A stretch of DNA of 64,000 bases from Enorma burkinafasonensis (GCF_902150035.1 NZ_LR597504.1:62001-126000); one strand, 5' to 3'; numbered from the stretch's first letter, positions 50,804 to 60,660 are shown. Program-made: numbers and translations. The notes: generated from the letters alone by a model not told the origin.

Positions 50804-52351
50804 GTGCCTACGGTAGCACAGCGCTATACCCTGAGCCGGGCGGCCGCCCGCGCGCAGCGGCCGGAAGCGCCGGCCGGCCCGGTCGTGCTCATGGTATCCG
50901 GCGGCGCGGACTCGACGGCCCTGCTCGTCATGGCGTGCACCTCGAAGCTCGACATCGGCGACGGGATGGGGCTCGCGCGCATCGCTCGGGAGCGGATCTG
51001 CGTGCTCCACGTGAACCACCATCTCCGCGGAGCGGAGTCAGATGGGGACGAGCGCTTCGTCCGCGAGCTCTGCGTGCGCTTCGGCGTGCCGGTCTGCGTG
51101 GTCCATGCCTCGTTCACCGACCTGGGCGGGCAGAACCTCGAGGCTGCCGCCCGTGAGGCCCGCTACGCCGCGGCCCGGCGCTATGTGCGCGAGCTCTGCG
51201 CGGAGCGCGGCTGCCCGCGGTCGGCGGCGCGCATCGCGACGGCGCACACGGCGAGCGACCGCACCGAGACCTTCTTCATGAACGCCATCAAGGGCTCGGG
51301 GCTCGCGGGCCTCTCGAGCATCCCGCGCCGCCGCAACATCATCGTCCGCCCGCTCATCGACCGGACGCATGAGGAGCTCTGCCGCTACCTCGAGGTCGCC
51401 GGCGTGGGCTGGCGCGAGGACGCGACGAACGGCGACACGGCCTACCTCAGGAACTTCGTACGGCACCGGGTGGTGCCGGTCGCCGCCGAGCGCAACGCGA
51501 ACCTCGCGCACGTGGTCTCGGCCTCCTGCGACATCCTGGGCGACGAGGACGCCTTCATGTCGCAGCTCGCCGCTACGGCCCTGCGCGCCTGCACGCGCCG
51601 CAGCGCCGAGGGGCTCATGGTGCTCGACGGCGCCCGTCTCGCCGCGGCCGAGGTCGCCATCGCGCGCCGCATGGTCAGGCTCGCCGTGAAGCAGCTCGAC
51701 CCCGAGGCGCGCCTCGAGATGAGGCACGTCGAGGCGGTGCTCGCCTGCGTGGCCGCGGGCTCGGGGTCGCTCACCCTGCCGGCGGGGATCGACGCGCGCA
51801 TGGAGTTCGGCGCGCTCTCGCTGCGCACCGCCGTGGCGCGCGAGGAGCTCGTGGCGGGATGGCTCACGGTGCCCGGCCGCATGCCGCTCGCCAACGGGGC
51901 GGTGCTCGAGGCGTCGCTCGAGCGGGTCCCTGCAGGCGGCGACGCGGTGGCGCTGGCCCGCTCGCTTGCCGCCGCGGACGATGCGGTGACGCGGACCGTG
52001 CTCGTGGACGCGGCGGCCCTCGGCTACGCGGACGCGGACGCCGTGCGCCTCAAGGAGGGCGGGTCCGGCGTGCCGGCCGAGGCCCTCGGCGCGCGCCTGT
52101 GGGTCGACGCCCCCGCGCCCGGCGACCTCATGTGCCCCCTAGGGATGCACGGCCGCACCAAGAAGGTCTCGGACATCCTGGGCGAGGAGCAGGTCCCCGT
52201 GGCGGAGCGCGCCCAGGTCCCGGTGGTGCGCACGGCACCCGGCGCATCCGTTGTGTGGGTTGGCGGAATTCGCCTCGACGACCGCTTTAAGTGCACGGCC
52301 GCAAGCAGGGTGCTGGTAAAATTGGTTATTCGCCGCGTCGATGCCGTCTAG
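50804..52351 (+). CDS. tilS: tRNA(Ile)-lysidine synthase
   Basis: A 515-residue enzyme that converts C34 of the CAU-anticodon tRNA-Ile to lysidine so that it reads AUA. The PP-loop ATP motif is VSGGADSTALLV (near residue 32). Other family parts are VLHVNHHLRG, ATAHTASDRTETFFMN and the GSGLAGLSSIPRRR strand region. A C-terminal region ends near DDRFKCTAASR. The GTG at 50804 has AAGGAGG upstream. It begins the conserved tilS-hpt-ftsH cluster. Confidence 0.94.
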   Translation: MPTVAQRYTLSRAAARAQRPEAPAGPVVLMVSGGADSTALLVMACTSKLDIGDGMGLARIARERICVLHVNHHLRGAESDGDERFVRELCVRFGVPVCVVHASFTDLGGQNLEAAAREARYAAARRYVRELCAERGCPRSAARIATAHTASDRTETFFMNAIKGSGLAGLSSIPRRRNIIVRPLIDRTHEELCRYLEVAGVGWREDATNGDTAYLRNFVRHRVVPVAAERNANLAHVVSASCDILGDEDAFMSQLAATALRACTRRSAEGLMVLDGARLAAAEVAIARRMVRLAVKQLDPEARLEMRHVEAVLACVAAGSGSLTLPAGIDARMEFGALSLRTAVAREELVAGWLTVPGRMPLANGAVLEASLERVPAGGDAVALARSLAAADDAVTRTVLVDAAALGYADADAVRLKEGGSGVPAEALGARLWVDAPAPGDLMCPLGMHGRTKKVSDILGEEQVPVAERAQVPVVRTAPGASVVWVGGIRLDDRFKCTAASRVLVKLVIRRVDAV

Positions 52352-52399
52352 GCCACAGGCGCGGTGCAGGGCACAAGCGAACGAGCAGGAAGGTCAGCT

Positions 52400-52957
52400 A
52401 TGAGCGAAACGAGCGCGCTACATCCGGATGTCGAGACCGTATTGTTCGACCAGGAGGCCATCGCCTCCATCGTGAAGCGCATGGGCGAGGAGATCTCCCG
52501 CGACTACCAGGGCAAGGACCTGGTGCTCATCGCCGTCCTGCGCGGTGCTGTCGTGTTCATGGGCGACCTCATGCGCGCCATCGACGTGCCGCTCGCCATC
52601 GACTTCATGGCCGTCTCGAGCTACGGCGACAAGGCCAAGAGCTCGGGCGTGGTGCGCATCGTCAAGGACCTCGATATGGACATCAAGGGTCGCGACGTGC
52701 TCATCGTCGAGGACATCCTCGACTCGGGCCTCACCCTCAAGTACCTCATGAAGAACCTGAGCAGCCGCAAGCCCGCCTCCATCGAGGTGGCGACCTTCCT
52801 GTGGAAGGACATCGAGGGCAAGCAGGCCGCCATCAACCCGAAGTATGTGGGAACCCATTGCCCCGATGCGTTCGTGGTGGGCTACGGGCTCGATTTCGCC
52901 GAGCGCTACCGCAACCTCCCCTACGTGGGCATTCTCAAGCCGGAGGTTTACTCGTAA
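52400..52957 (+). CDS. hpt: Hypoxanthine phosphoribosyltransferase
   Basis: A 185-residue purine-salvage enzyme that makes IMP/GMP from hypoxanthine/guanine and PRPP. The N-terminal LVLIAVLRGAVVFMGDL contains the diphosphate loop, and the flexible loop is in AVSSYGDKAKSSG. The PRPP motif is VLIVEDILDSGLTL. The C-terminus has GYGLDFAERYRNLPYVG. The ATG at 52400 follows CAGGAAGG. It lies between tilS and ftsH, as in many Gram-positive bacteria. Confidence 0.96.
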   Translation: MSETSALHPDVETVLFDQEAIASIVKRMGEEISRDYQGKDLVLIAVLRGAVVFMGDLMRAIDVPLAIDFMAVSSYGDKAKSSGVVRIVKDLDMDIKGRDVLIVEDILDSGLTLKYLMKNLSSRKPASIEVATFLWKDIEGKQAAINPKYVGTHCPDAFVVGYGLDFAERYRNLPYVGILKPEVYS

Positions 52958-55270
52958 ATGCCACGTTCATCTGAAGTGCCGGTTCGGGAGGCCGCCAGGC
53001 CCCCGCGCCCCATCCTGCTTGCCGCCGACGGGCGCGGGGAGGAGCCCCGTCCCGAGGCCGGTCCCGTGCCCGAGGAGGCGGCCGGCTCCGACGCCGCGAG
53101 GGGGCCCGAGGGCGACGGCGCTCCGCAAGGCACCCAGCCTGCGGAGCCCGAGGGCGCCGGGGAGCATCCCCGCCAGCCCGAGGAGCCCGAGCGGCCGCAG
53201 CCGTCGCGCTCGCCCGAGGAGGGCTTCTTCGACCGCATCGACGACATGGTCGCCGACCGGCGCGCCGGCGGCCCGGGCAACGGCGGGCGCCGGGGCCCCT
53301 CGCGGACGTCGCTGCTCTACATGCTCCTCGCCTGCGCGCTCATCGCCTACCTGGCGTTCAACATGGGCGGCGGCTGGGGGGCGCAGGAGCAGGCCCAGGC
53401 GCTCGCCACCAACGAGTTCGTCTCGGCCGTGAAGCACGGCACCGTCGACTCCGTGGTCTACACCGTCGCCACCGGCGAGGTGCGCGGCACCTACTGGCCC
53501 GACGCCGACGACAAGGGCGACGAGGCCGCGCTCGTGCCCTTCACCTCCACCTATGTGGGCTCCGACTCGCTCTCCGAGCTCATGGCCCGCTACCCCAAGG
53601 TGACCTACGAGGTCGACACGGACAACCCCAACGCCCTCACCGACTTCCTCATCAACGCGGTGCCCACGATCATCATGGTCATCGCGGTCTTCTACCTCAT
53701 GCGCCAGATGATGGGCGCCAACAGCAAGACGATGCAGTTCGGCAAGACCAACGCCAAGACCGACGAGGCCATGCGCCCCAAGGTCAAGTTCAAGGACGTC
53801 GCCGGCATCGACGAGGCGGTCGAGGAGCTCGAGGAGGTCCGCGACTTTCTGGCCGACCCCGAGCGCTACCGCAAGCTCGGCGCGAAGATCCCGCGCGGCG
53901 TGCTGCTGGTGGGCCCTCCGGGCACCGGCAAGACCCTGCTCGCCAAGGCGGTCGCCGGCGAGGCGGGCGTGCCGTTCTTCTCGATCTCGGGTTCCGACTT
54001 CGTCGAGATGTTCGTCGGCGTGGGCGCGAGCCGCGTGCGCGACCTCTTCTCCAAGGCCAAGGAGCTCGCCCCCTCGATCATCTTCATCGACGAGATCGAC
54101 GCGGTCGGCCGCCAGCGCGGCGCCGGCCTGGGCGGCGGCCACGACGAGCGCGAGCAGACGCTCAACCAGCTGCTCGTCGAGATGGACGGCTTCGAGGAGA
54201 GCGAGAGCGTGATCCTCATCGCCGCCACGAACCGCCCGGACATCCTCGACCCGGCGCTGCTGCGCCCCGGCCGCTTCGACCGCCAGATCACGGTCGACCG
54301 CCCGGACGTGCGCGGCCGCGAGCAGATCCTGCGCGTGCACGCGGCGAACAAGCCGCTCGCCGACGACGTGCACTTCGACAAGCTCGCCCAGCTCACCGTG
54401 GGCTTCACCGGCGCGGACCTGGCGAACCTCATGAACGAGGCGGCGCTGCTCACCGCGCGCCGGCGCGAGCGCCGCATCACCATGGCCGAGATCGAGGAGT
54501 CCATGGAGCGCGTCATCGCCGGCCCCGAGCGCAAGGCGCGCGTCATGACCGAGACGGAGCGCACCACGATCGCCTTCCACGAGAGCGGCCACGCGCTGGT
54601 GGGCCACGTGCTGGAGCACTCCTACCCCGTGCACAAGATCACGATCATCCCGCGCGGGCAGGCGCTCGGCTACACGATGCAGCTGCCCACCGAGGACCAC
54701 TTCCTGAAGACCAGAAACGAGATGCTCGACGAGCTCGCCGTCTTTTTGGGCGGGCGCGTGGCCGAGGAGCTCATGTGCGCCGACATCACGAGCGGCGCGT
54801 CGAACGACCTCGAGCGCGCGACCAAGATGGCCCGCGAGATGGTGACGCGCCTGGGCATGAGCGAGGAGCTCGGGACGCAGGTCTTCGGCGAGGCGCAGCA
54901 CCAGGTGTTCCTAGGCCGCGACTACGCCGACCACCAGGATTACTCCGAGGAGACCGCGCGCCGCATCGACGCCGAGGTCCAGCGCATCATGCGCGAGGCG
55001 CACCAGCGTGCCGAGGACATCCTCACCGAGCGCCGCGACCAGCTGAAGGTCATGGCCGAGGTGCTGCTCGAGCGCGAGACCGTCGAGGGCGAGGCCGTCG
55101 AGGCTCTGCTTGACGGCACCTGGGACGAGTACCTGGCGAAAGAGCAGGGCGCGCTCGACGCCCCGGCCGGCTCCGCGCGCAGCCGCAAGCCGCGCCAGAG
55201 CGACGAGGAGATCGCCGAGGAGGCGGCCCGCTTCGCCGAGGAGGCCATGGCATCCGAGGGGGACGCATGA
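52958..55270 (+). CDS. ftsH: ATP-dependent zinc metalloprotease FtsH with long N-terminal extension
   Basis: A 770-residue membrane AAA protease that degrades misfolded and regulatory proteins. The first about 115 residues are rich in Pro, Glu, Ala and Gly, probably disordered, and absent from typical FtsH. Two membrane helices follow ([19 protein letters not shown] and [15 protein letters not shown]) around a small external domain. The AAA core has Walker A GPPGTGKT (Lys325), Walker [12 protein letters not shown] and the second-region homology [20 protein letters not shown]. The zinc site is [11 protein letters not shown] (His541-Glu542-His545). The ATG abuts the hpt stop. An aminotransferase gene overlaps its end by 4 bp. 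Confidence 0.95.
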   Translation: MPRSSEVPVREAARPPRPILLAADGRGEEPRPEAGPVPEEAAGSDAARGPEGDGAPQGTQPAEPEGAGEHPRQPEEPERPQPSRSPEEGFFDRIDDMVADRRAGGPGNGGRRGPSRTSLLYMLLACALIAYLAFNMGGGWGAQEQAQALATNEFVSAVKHGTVDSVVYTVATGEVRGTYWPDADDKGDEAALVPFTSTYVGSDSLSELMARYPKVTYEVDTDNPNALTDFLINAVPTIIMVIAVFYLMRQMMGANSKTMQFGKTNAKTDEAMRPKVKFKDVAGIDEAVEELEEVRDFLADPERYRKLGAKIPRGVLLVGPPGTGKTLLAKAVAGEAGVPFFSISGSDFVEMFVGVGASRVRDLFSKAKELAPSIIFIDEIDAVGRQRGAGLGGGHDEREQTLNQLLVEMDGFEESESVILIAATNRPDILDPALLRPGRFDRQITVDRPDVRGREQILRVHAANKPLADDVHFDKLAQLTVGFTGADLANLMNEAALLTARRRERRITMAEIEESMERVIAGPERKARVMTETERTTIAFHESGHALVGHVLEHSYPVHKITIIPRGQALGYTMQLPTEDHFLKTRNEMLDELAVFLGGRVAEELMCADITSGASNDLERATKMAREMVTRLGMSEELGTQVFGEAQHQVFLGRDYADHQDYSEETARRIDAEVQRIMREAHQRAEDILTERRDQLKVMAEVLLERETVEGEAVEALLDGTWDEYLAKEQGALDAPAGSARSRKPRQSDEEIAEEAARFAEEAMASEGDA

Positions 55271-56466
55271 TCAACGAGACGATGTACGAGCGCGGGGCCG
55301 AGAGCTCGGTCATCCGTGAGATCTTCAGCTACGCCAACGAGCGCAAGGCGCAGATCGGCGCCGACAAGGTGTTCGACTTCAGCCTGGGCAACCCGAGCGT
55401 GCCGGCGCCCGATGCCGTGCGCGCGAGCATCGAGCGCTCGCTTTCCGAGCTGAGCCCGGCCGAGCTGCACGGCTACACGCCCGCGCCGGGTCTCCCCGCC
55501 GCGCGCCAGGCGGTCGCGGACTCGCTGAACCGCCGCTTCGGCACCTCCTATGACGCGGCCGACGTGTTCATGACCGTGGGCGCCGCGGCGTCCGTGTCCT
55601 GCACGCTCAAGGCTGTCGCCTGCCCGGGCGAGGAGGTCATCGTCATCGCCCCGTACTTCCCGGAGTACCGCGTGTGGATCGAGACCGCGGGGGCGACCTG
55701 CGTCGAGGTCCCGGCGGACCCCGAGACCTTCCTCATCGACGTCGACGCCGTCGAGGCGGCCGTGACGGAGCGCACCGCCGCCGTCATCATCGATTCGCCC
55801 AACAACCCCACCGGCGTGGTCTACCCGCGCGCGAACCTCGAGGCGCTCGCCGCCGCCCTCGAGCGCGCCAACGCCGCGCGCGCCGAGCGCCTGGGCCACC
55901 CGCAGCCGATCGTCCTCATCTCCGACGAGCCGTACCGCGAGATCACCTACGGCGCCGAGGTCCCGTGGGTGCCTAGCCTCTACGAGCACACCATCGTGTG
56001 CTACTCCTACAGCAAGTCGCTCTCGCTTCCCGGCGAGCGCGTGGGCTGGGTGCTCGTGCCCCAGGTGAGCGAGGGTGCGCGTCGGGTGATGTGCGCTGTG
56101 GCGGGTGCCGCGCGGGCGCTGGGGTTCGTGTGCGCGCCGGCGCTTTTCCAGCGCGTGGTCGCCGATTGCGTCGACGAGCCGTCGGACGTTGCCGCCTATG
56201 CGCGCAACCGCGACCTGCTCTGCGGGGCACTGCGCGAGGCGGGCTACACGTTCGTCGAGCCAGATGGTGCCTTCTACCTATGGGCTCGTGCTCTCGAGCC
56301 GGACGCGGAGGCATTCTGCGAGCGCGCACGCGCCTATGAGCTGCTCCCCGTGCCGTCGAACAGCTTTGGTGTGGAGGGCTGGGTGCGCGTGGGCTACTGC
56401 GTGGCGCCCGAGGTCATCGAGCGCTCGCTGCCCGCATGGCGCGCCCTCGCGGAGGAGTATCGCTGA
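55267..56466 (+). CDS. Pyridoxal-phosphate aminotransferase, class I/II
   Basis: A 399-residue enzyme. DFSLGNPSVPAPD, GYTPAPGLPAARQ and MTVGAAASVSCTLK lead to the cofactor-binding DSPNNPTGVVY and ISDEPYREITYG. The Schiff-base lysine is in YSYSKSLSLPGERVGW, and the carboxylate-binding Arg is in WVRVGYC. It belongs to the aspartate-aminotransferase superfamily; substrate unknown. Its ATGA overlap with ftsH and its overlap with the PHP gene place it in the middle of a coupled run, although its function seems unrelated to proteolysis. Confidence 0.9.
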   Translation: MINETMYERGAESSVIREIFSYANERKAQIGADKVFDFSLGNPSVPAPDAVRASIERSLSELSPAELHGYTPAPGLPAARQAVADSLNRRFGTSYDAADVFMTVGAAASVSCTLKAVACPGEEVIVIAPYFPEYRVWIETAGATCVEVPADPETFLIDVDAVEAAVTERTAAVIIDSPNNPTGVVYPRANLEALAAALERANAARAERLGHPQPIVLISDEPYREITYGAEVPWVPSLYEHTIVCYSYSKSLSLPGERVGWVLVPQVSEGARRVMCAVAGAARALGFVCAPALFQRVVADCVDEPSDVAAYARNRDLLCGALREAGYTFVEPDGAFYLWARALEPDAEAFCERARAYELLPVPSNSFGVEGWVRVGYCVAPEVIERSLPAWRALAEEYR

Positions 56467-57302
56467 TGTATTCCATCAAATCCGACATCCACACGCACAC
56501 GCTGTTCTCGCGCCACGCCTACTCGACCATATCCGAGAACGTCGCCGCGGCGCGCGCCGCCGGCCTCGAGGTCCTGGGCTCGGCCGACCACTTCAGCCCG
56601 ATGCTCTTCACCGAGCAGCACCTGCGCAACTTCCAGTTCTTCCGCAACCTGCACATCTGGCCGCGCGACTGGGACGGCGTCACGGTGCTGCGCGCTGCGG
56701 AGGTCGACATCCTGGGGCTCGACGGCCGCCTGTTCGCGCAGGACATCCCCTGCCCCGAGACGATCACGGCCTCGCCCTACAAGCGCGAGCTGAGCCTCTT
56801 CGAGCGCGTGACCGAGGACCTCGACTACCTGGTCGCGAGCGTGCACAACGCGGACTTCGCCAAGGACGCCACGACCGGCCAGGCCACGGCGATGTACACC
56901 GCCGTGCTCGAGCACCCGCGCGTGCTCGTGCTGGGGCACACCGGCCGCTCGGGGGTGCCCTTCGATGTGGACGAGCTGCTCACGGTCGCCAAGGAGCGTC
57001 ACAAGCTCATCGAGATCAACGAGCACAGCCTCGAGCACAGCTCAAAGAACAAGATCGTCCGCACGTGCCGGCACATCGCCGAGCGCTGCGCCGAGCTCGG
57101 CGTGTCGATCGCGGTGTCGAGCGACGCGCACCTGGCGCGCTACATCGGCCGCTACCCCCGCACGCAGGCCCTGCTCGAGGAGATCCACTTCCCCGAGGAG
57201 CTCATCGCCAACCGCGACCGCGCGTCGCTCGTGGCCGCGATGGCCGCGGCCGGCGTCTGCGACCTCACCGGTCTCGCCGGCGCCGACGGCCTCGCCGGTT
57301 AG
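56466..57302 (+). CDS. PHP-domain phosphoesterase (YcdX-like)
   Basis: A 278-residue metal-dependent phosphatase. PHP motifs in order: KSDIHTHTLFSRHAYSTISE, LEVLGSADHFSP, VASVHNADF, VLGHTGRSG, IEINEHSLEH and AVSSDAHLARYIGRY. These His/Asp clusters make the trinuclear metal site. The ATG shares bases with the TGA of the aminotransferase (TGATG), so translation is coupled. Substrate unknown; YcdX-type proteins hydrolyse small phosphoesters. Confidence 0.9.
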   Translation: MYSIKSDIHTHTLFSRHAYSTISENVAAARAAGLEVLGSADHFSPMLFTEQHLRNFQFFRNLHIWPRDWDGVTVLRAAEVDILGLDGRLFAQDIPCPETITASPYKRELSLFERVTEDLDYLVASVHNADFAKDATTGQATAMYTAVLEHPRVLVLGHTGRSGVPFDVDELLTVAKERHKLIEINEHSLEHSSKNKIVRTCRHIAERCAELGVSIAVSSDAHLARYIGRYPRTQALLEEIHFPEELIANRDRASLVAAMAAAGVCDLTGLAGADGLAG

Positions 57303-57347
57303 CGCCGGGGTTGCCATGCGGGCGCGCCGCCGAGGGGGCGGGGAGTG

Positions 57348-58871
57348 ATGAGCCGGGGCGCCGTGGCGATTCTGCGCGCCGCCGTGCGGCGGGTGCCGCT
57401 CGCCATCTTGGCCATCGCGGGCGTCGTCGAGCTCGCCTGCGCCATCGTGCTCGCGTGCCGCTACTACCAGACGCGCACCTCCGGCCTCGCGCGCCGCGAG
57501 CCGCCGCAGCAGCTTGCGGCCACGGGTGACGCGTCGGCGCACGGCCGCTTCGAGGCGACGGTCTCCTACACCTGCATGGCCTCGCCCACAAGCGAGGCGA
57601 CCTCGACGATAACCTGGGACGATTCCTGGTTCACGGGCGACGCTACGGCCTACAACCACGAGCTCGCCCGCGCCGCGGCCGTGCTCTCGGCCCTCGCGTA
57701 CGCGGAGTCCAACTACTACCAGGCGTCCTACGACTGCCCGCCCTACATGGAGGACGCGCTCGCCGCGCTCGGCTTCGACGAGGTCGCGACCGATTCCTAC
57801 CGCTACCGGAGCGAGATCGTCGACCAGGTGCTCAACGTCTTCATCCAGGAGGAGGACTCGGTTGCCTACACGATCGCCCGCAAGCGCGTCGATGGCGGCG
57901 ACGGGGCCGCGCGCTCGCTCATCCTCGTTTCGGTGCGCGGCAGCTACGGCGCGGAATGGGTGAGCAACCTCTACGTGGGCGAGCAGGGCGGCGCGCGGGC
58001 GCACGACGAGCTCGCGGCCCGTGCCCGCGAGGCGCTCGCGGACGAGGCGGAGCGCGTGCTCGAGTACGGCGACGCCACGGCGCCCGCCGATGGTGCGGCG
58101 CCGGGTGCCGACGGTGCGACTGCCGAGGGCGCCGGCCGGGAGCCCGCCGACACCGAGGAGCGCTAGCGGGCCGTCGCGGCGGCGCTCGCGGAGCGCGGGG
58201 ACCATACCGGCTACACGGACGCCTCGGCCGAGATCATCGAGGCCGTGCGCCCCTGGATCGCGGGGAGCCATCGCCGCGGATAGGAGGTGACGCTCCTCGT
58301 GGTCGGCCATAGCAGGGGCGGCGCCATCGCGAACATCGTGGCGGCCCAGGCGGACGATGAGCTCGCGGGCGAGGCGGCCGGCTCCCTGGGGCTCGCCGCG
58401 GGCGACGCCGTCGCCTGCTACACCTTTGCCGCGCCGGCGACCACGCTCGGCGGCCAGGCGCACGCGGAGCGCTACACCAATATATATAACGTGGTGAACC
58501 CCTCGGACATCGTGCCGTACCTGCCGCTCGCGTCCTGGGGGTACGCGCGCTACGGCGAGGACCTCTACCTGCCCGCCTTCGACGACGCGGGCTTCGAGGC
58601 AGCCTACCGGGAGATGGACGAGCTCTTCGAGCGCGCGGTGGGCGCGCCCTGCCCGTACGACCCGGCGGACGCGCACACGGTGCGCGACGTGGTGGGTGCG
58701 GTCTCCGAGCAGGTGGTCTCTGCCGACGCGTTCCTCACGCCCCAGGGCGTGGCGTCCGTGATCAGCACCTGCGCGACGCGCATGGATCCCATCCGCATCC
58801 TCTACGGCCACTACCCGAGCACCTATATCGCCTGGATGCAGGCGCTCGACGAAGACGGCCTGCGGCGCTAG
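57348..58871 (+). pseudogene. Secreted lipase/alpha-beta hydrolase gene with two in-frame amber stops
   Basis: One reading frame is interrupted by TAG at 58164-58166 and 58281-58283. The first part (ATG 57348) has an N-terminal membrane or signal helix (VPLAILAIAGVVELACAIVL) and a class-3-lipase/DUF2974-like region (LILVSVRGSYGAEWVSNLY). The part between the stops continues the same frame (ALAERGDHTGYTDASAE, IEAVRPWI). After the second TAG the protein carries the nucleophile elbow LLVVGHSRGGAIANIV, then YNVVNPSDIVPYLPL and an end typical of the family. The catalytic Ser is therefore separated from the signal and oxyanion region. A GTG at 58287 could restart translation, but the AGGAGG is too close. 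Probably a recently disabled gene; sequencing error or strain polymorphism is possible. Confidence 0.8.
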
Positions 58872-60172
58872 GCGAGGCGCTCCAGCACGGCGACCGTCTC
58901 GACGTGCGGGGTGTGCGGGAACAGGTCCACGGGCGTGAGCCGCGTGAGCGCGTAGCCGCCCGCCCCCAGAAGCTCGAGGTCGCGCACCTGCGTGGCAGGG
59001 TTGCAGCTGATGTAGACGATCGTGCGCGGGCCCATGGCCGCGGCGGCCGCGAGGAAGGCGGGTGTGGAGCCCGCACGCGGCGGGTCGAGCACGACGACGT
59101 CGGCGTGCCCGCCGGTGGCAGCGGCGCGCTCGAGGTAGGCGGTGGCGTCCTCGGCGATGAAGCGCGCGCGGTCCGAAAGGCCGTTGAGCTCGGCGTTGCG
59201 CACCGCGTCGGCGATGCCCGCCTCGTTGCGCTCGACGCCCACGAGCTCAATCTCGATACCGGTGTCCGCCGCCGCGCGTGCCGCGGTGAGCCCGATCGTG
59301 CCGCTGCCGCAGTAGGCGTCGACGAGCACGTCGCCCGCGCGAAGCCCCATGCCGTCGATGGCGAGCCGGTAGAGCACCTCGGTCTGCTGGGGGTTCGTCT
59401 GGTAGAAGGCCGTGGGCGAGATCTCGAACGTGCAGCCGAGCAACCGGTCGTGCATACAGGGCGCCCCGGCGACGATATGGGTCACGGGGCCCAGCACCGC
59501 GTTGCCCGGCAGGGTGTTGACGTTGTGCGCCACGCAGGCGATGCGCGGGTCGAAGTCCATGAGGGTGCGGGCGAACGCGTCGGCATGCGGGAGGTCGCGC
59601 TTCGCGGTGACGAGCGTGAGCAGCGCCTCCTCGGTGCGCCAACCCATGCGCAGCACCGCATAGCGCAGGATGCCGTGGCGCGTGTCCTCGTCGAAGGCGG
59701 GGATGCCGAGCCGTTCGGCGGTGCGCGCCACCTCGTTCAGGATGCGGCGCGCGCCCGGGGCCTCCACCGGGCAGTCCGGCACGGCGACGATGTCGTGGGT
59801 GCCGCGGGCGTAGAGGCCGCAGCGCACCGTGCCCCCGGGGCCGGGCGCGAAGGGCGTCTGGGCTTTGTGCCTGAAGGCGCGCGGGGCGCTCGCCTTGCCG
59901 GTCGCGCCGGCGTCGGCGCCCATGCCGCGCACCGGGTCTAGCGCGACGTCCCAGCCCATGCGGTCGAGCAGGGGCACGAACAGCTCCTCCATCGCCTGCT
60001 GCTTGCGGGCGAGCTGCTTGCGGTAGGGCATGCCGATCCAGGTGCAGCCGCCGCAGGCATGCATGATCGGGCAGGGACCGCTCGCGGCCTTGGCCTGCTT
60101 GCGCAGGGCGGAATTCGAGACCTTGCGGCGCGGGGCCGACGGTGTGGTGCGTTTCTTGCCGGTGGATGACAT
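58868..60172 (-). CDS. rlmD: 23S rRNA (uracil-5-)-methyltransferase, RlmD/TrmA family
   Basis: A 434-residue SAM-dependent enzyme that makes 5-methyluridine in rRNA or tRNA. The iron-sulfur cysteines are in CPIMHACGGCTW near the N-terminus. The SAM-binding motif is DVLVDAYCGSGTIGLTA, and the catalytic cysteine is in VYISCNPATQVRDL. Middle parts FRHKAQTPF and SPTAFYQTNPQQTEVLY are family-typical. The ATG at 60172 has GGAG at good spacing, after a Lys/Arg-rich start. RlmD and RlmCD/RumA-like types cannot be told apart here. It overlaps the lipase pseudogene by 4 bp, tail-to-tail. Confidence 0.9.
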   Translation of the reverse strand: MSSTGKKRTTPSAPRRKVSNSALRKQAKAASGPCPIMHACGGCTWIGMPYRKQLARKQQAMEELFVPLLDRMGWDVALDPVRGMGADAGATGKASAPRAFRHKAQTPFAPGPGGTVRCGLYARGTHDIVAVPDCPVEAPGARRILNEVARTAERLGIPAFDEDTRHGILRYAVLRMGWRTEEALLTLVTAKRDLPHADAFARTLMDFDPRIACVAHNVNTLPGNAVLGPVTHIVAGAPCMHDRLLGCTFEISPTAFYQTNPQQTEVLYRLAIDGMGLRAGDVLVDAYCGSGTIGLTAARAAADTGIEIELVGVERNEAGIADAVRNAELNGLSDRARFIAEDATAYLERAAATGGHADVVVLDPPRAGSTPAFLAAAAAMGPRTIVYISCNPATQVRDLELLGAGGYALTRLTPVDLFPHTPHVETVAVLERLA

Positions 60173-60457
60173 GGGACTCCGATGGTCGTCGCGGCGGCGC
60201 GCGGCGCGCTGCCGCATGAGATGCGGTCCCCCTGAGTATAGATGGTCGCCGCCGCTCGGTTCGCGATGCAGGCAAAACGCGTAGGCGCACGACCGCGTTA
60301 TTCCACTTATGGAGAATGAATGGAGAATTCTTAAGGCCGGACGTGGTGCTCCGAGGCCTTGTAGGAGGGGGTGCATTTGTATGAATTAAAGCGAGGTGAA
60401 CCATTTCGAATAATGCGGTAGGGGGTACAGATTCGCTCTCATCGGGAGGGGCGAAAA

Positions 60458-60532
60458 CTCACACCGAATACCGAAGCGAGTAAAGACGGAATCCTGCCCA
60501 TTCGCGAAACCTCGTTGCGGAATTCAGTGTAG
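60458..60532. repeat. Diverged copy of the intergenic inverted repeat
   Basis: The left arm (60458-60480, core CTCACACCGAATACCG) and right arm (60511-60532, core CTCGTTGCGGAATTCAGTG) are imperfect inverted copies, about 18 of 22 positions. They share their core with the 24-bp arms at 21108-21261, but in inside-out order. Four A bases precede CTCACACC in both places. Confidence 0.7.
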
Positions 60533-60573
60533 GGGGAGCCACATATTCCATGCGGGCGAAAAATGTGTCCCCC
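60532..60573. repeat. Bulged hairpin next to the inverted repeat
   Basis: GGGGGAGCCACAT (60532-60544) pairs with ATGTGTCCCCC (60563-60573) with a 2-base bulge, directly adjoining the repeat. There is no T-run, so it is not an obvious terminator. The 630-bp gap 60173-60802 contains this, the repeat, the heptamer array and no gene. Confidence 0.5.
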
Positions 60574-60610
60574 ACCGCAAAACGTGACGGTCCGAGCGGT
60601 AAATCGGCGA

Positions 60611-60660
60611 CATAACCGCTGCTTAACCCATAAAAAACGAAATCTTAACCATCCTTAAAG
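60611..60660 (+). promoter_or_regulatory. Heptamer direct repeats with about 11-bp period (PHO-box-like)
   Basis: CATAACC (60611), CTTAACC (60622), CTTAACC (60644) and CTTAAAG (60654) start 11, 22 and 10 bp apart, on one DNA face. Such arrays are typical of OmpR/PhoB-family regulators. They lie 140-190 bp upstream of the large surface-protein gene. Confidence 0.45.

Noticed and set aside
51003-51018. A second parS-like 16-mer (13/16) inside tilS
   Set aside because: It encodes the conserved LHVNHH segment of TilS, so codon constraint explains the match, and the mismatches break the palindrome.
58164-58283. Amber codons as recoded sense codons (pyrrolysine or suppression)
   Set aside because: TAG ends several intact genes in the window (for example ddl, the M28-like gene and the adhesin), and no Pyl genes or suppressor tRNA are seen. 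A disabled gene is simpler.
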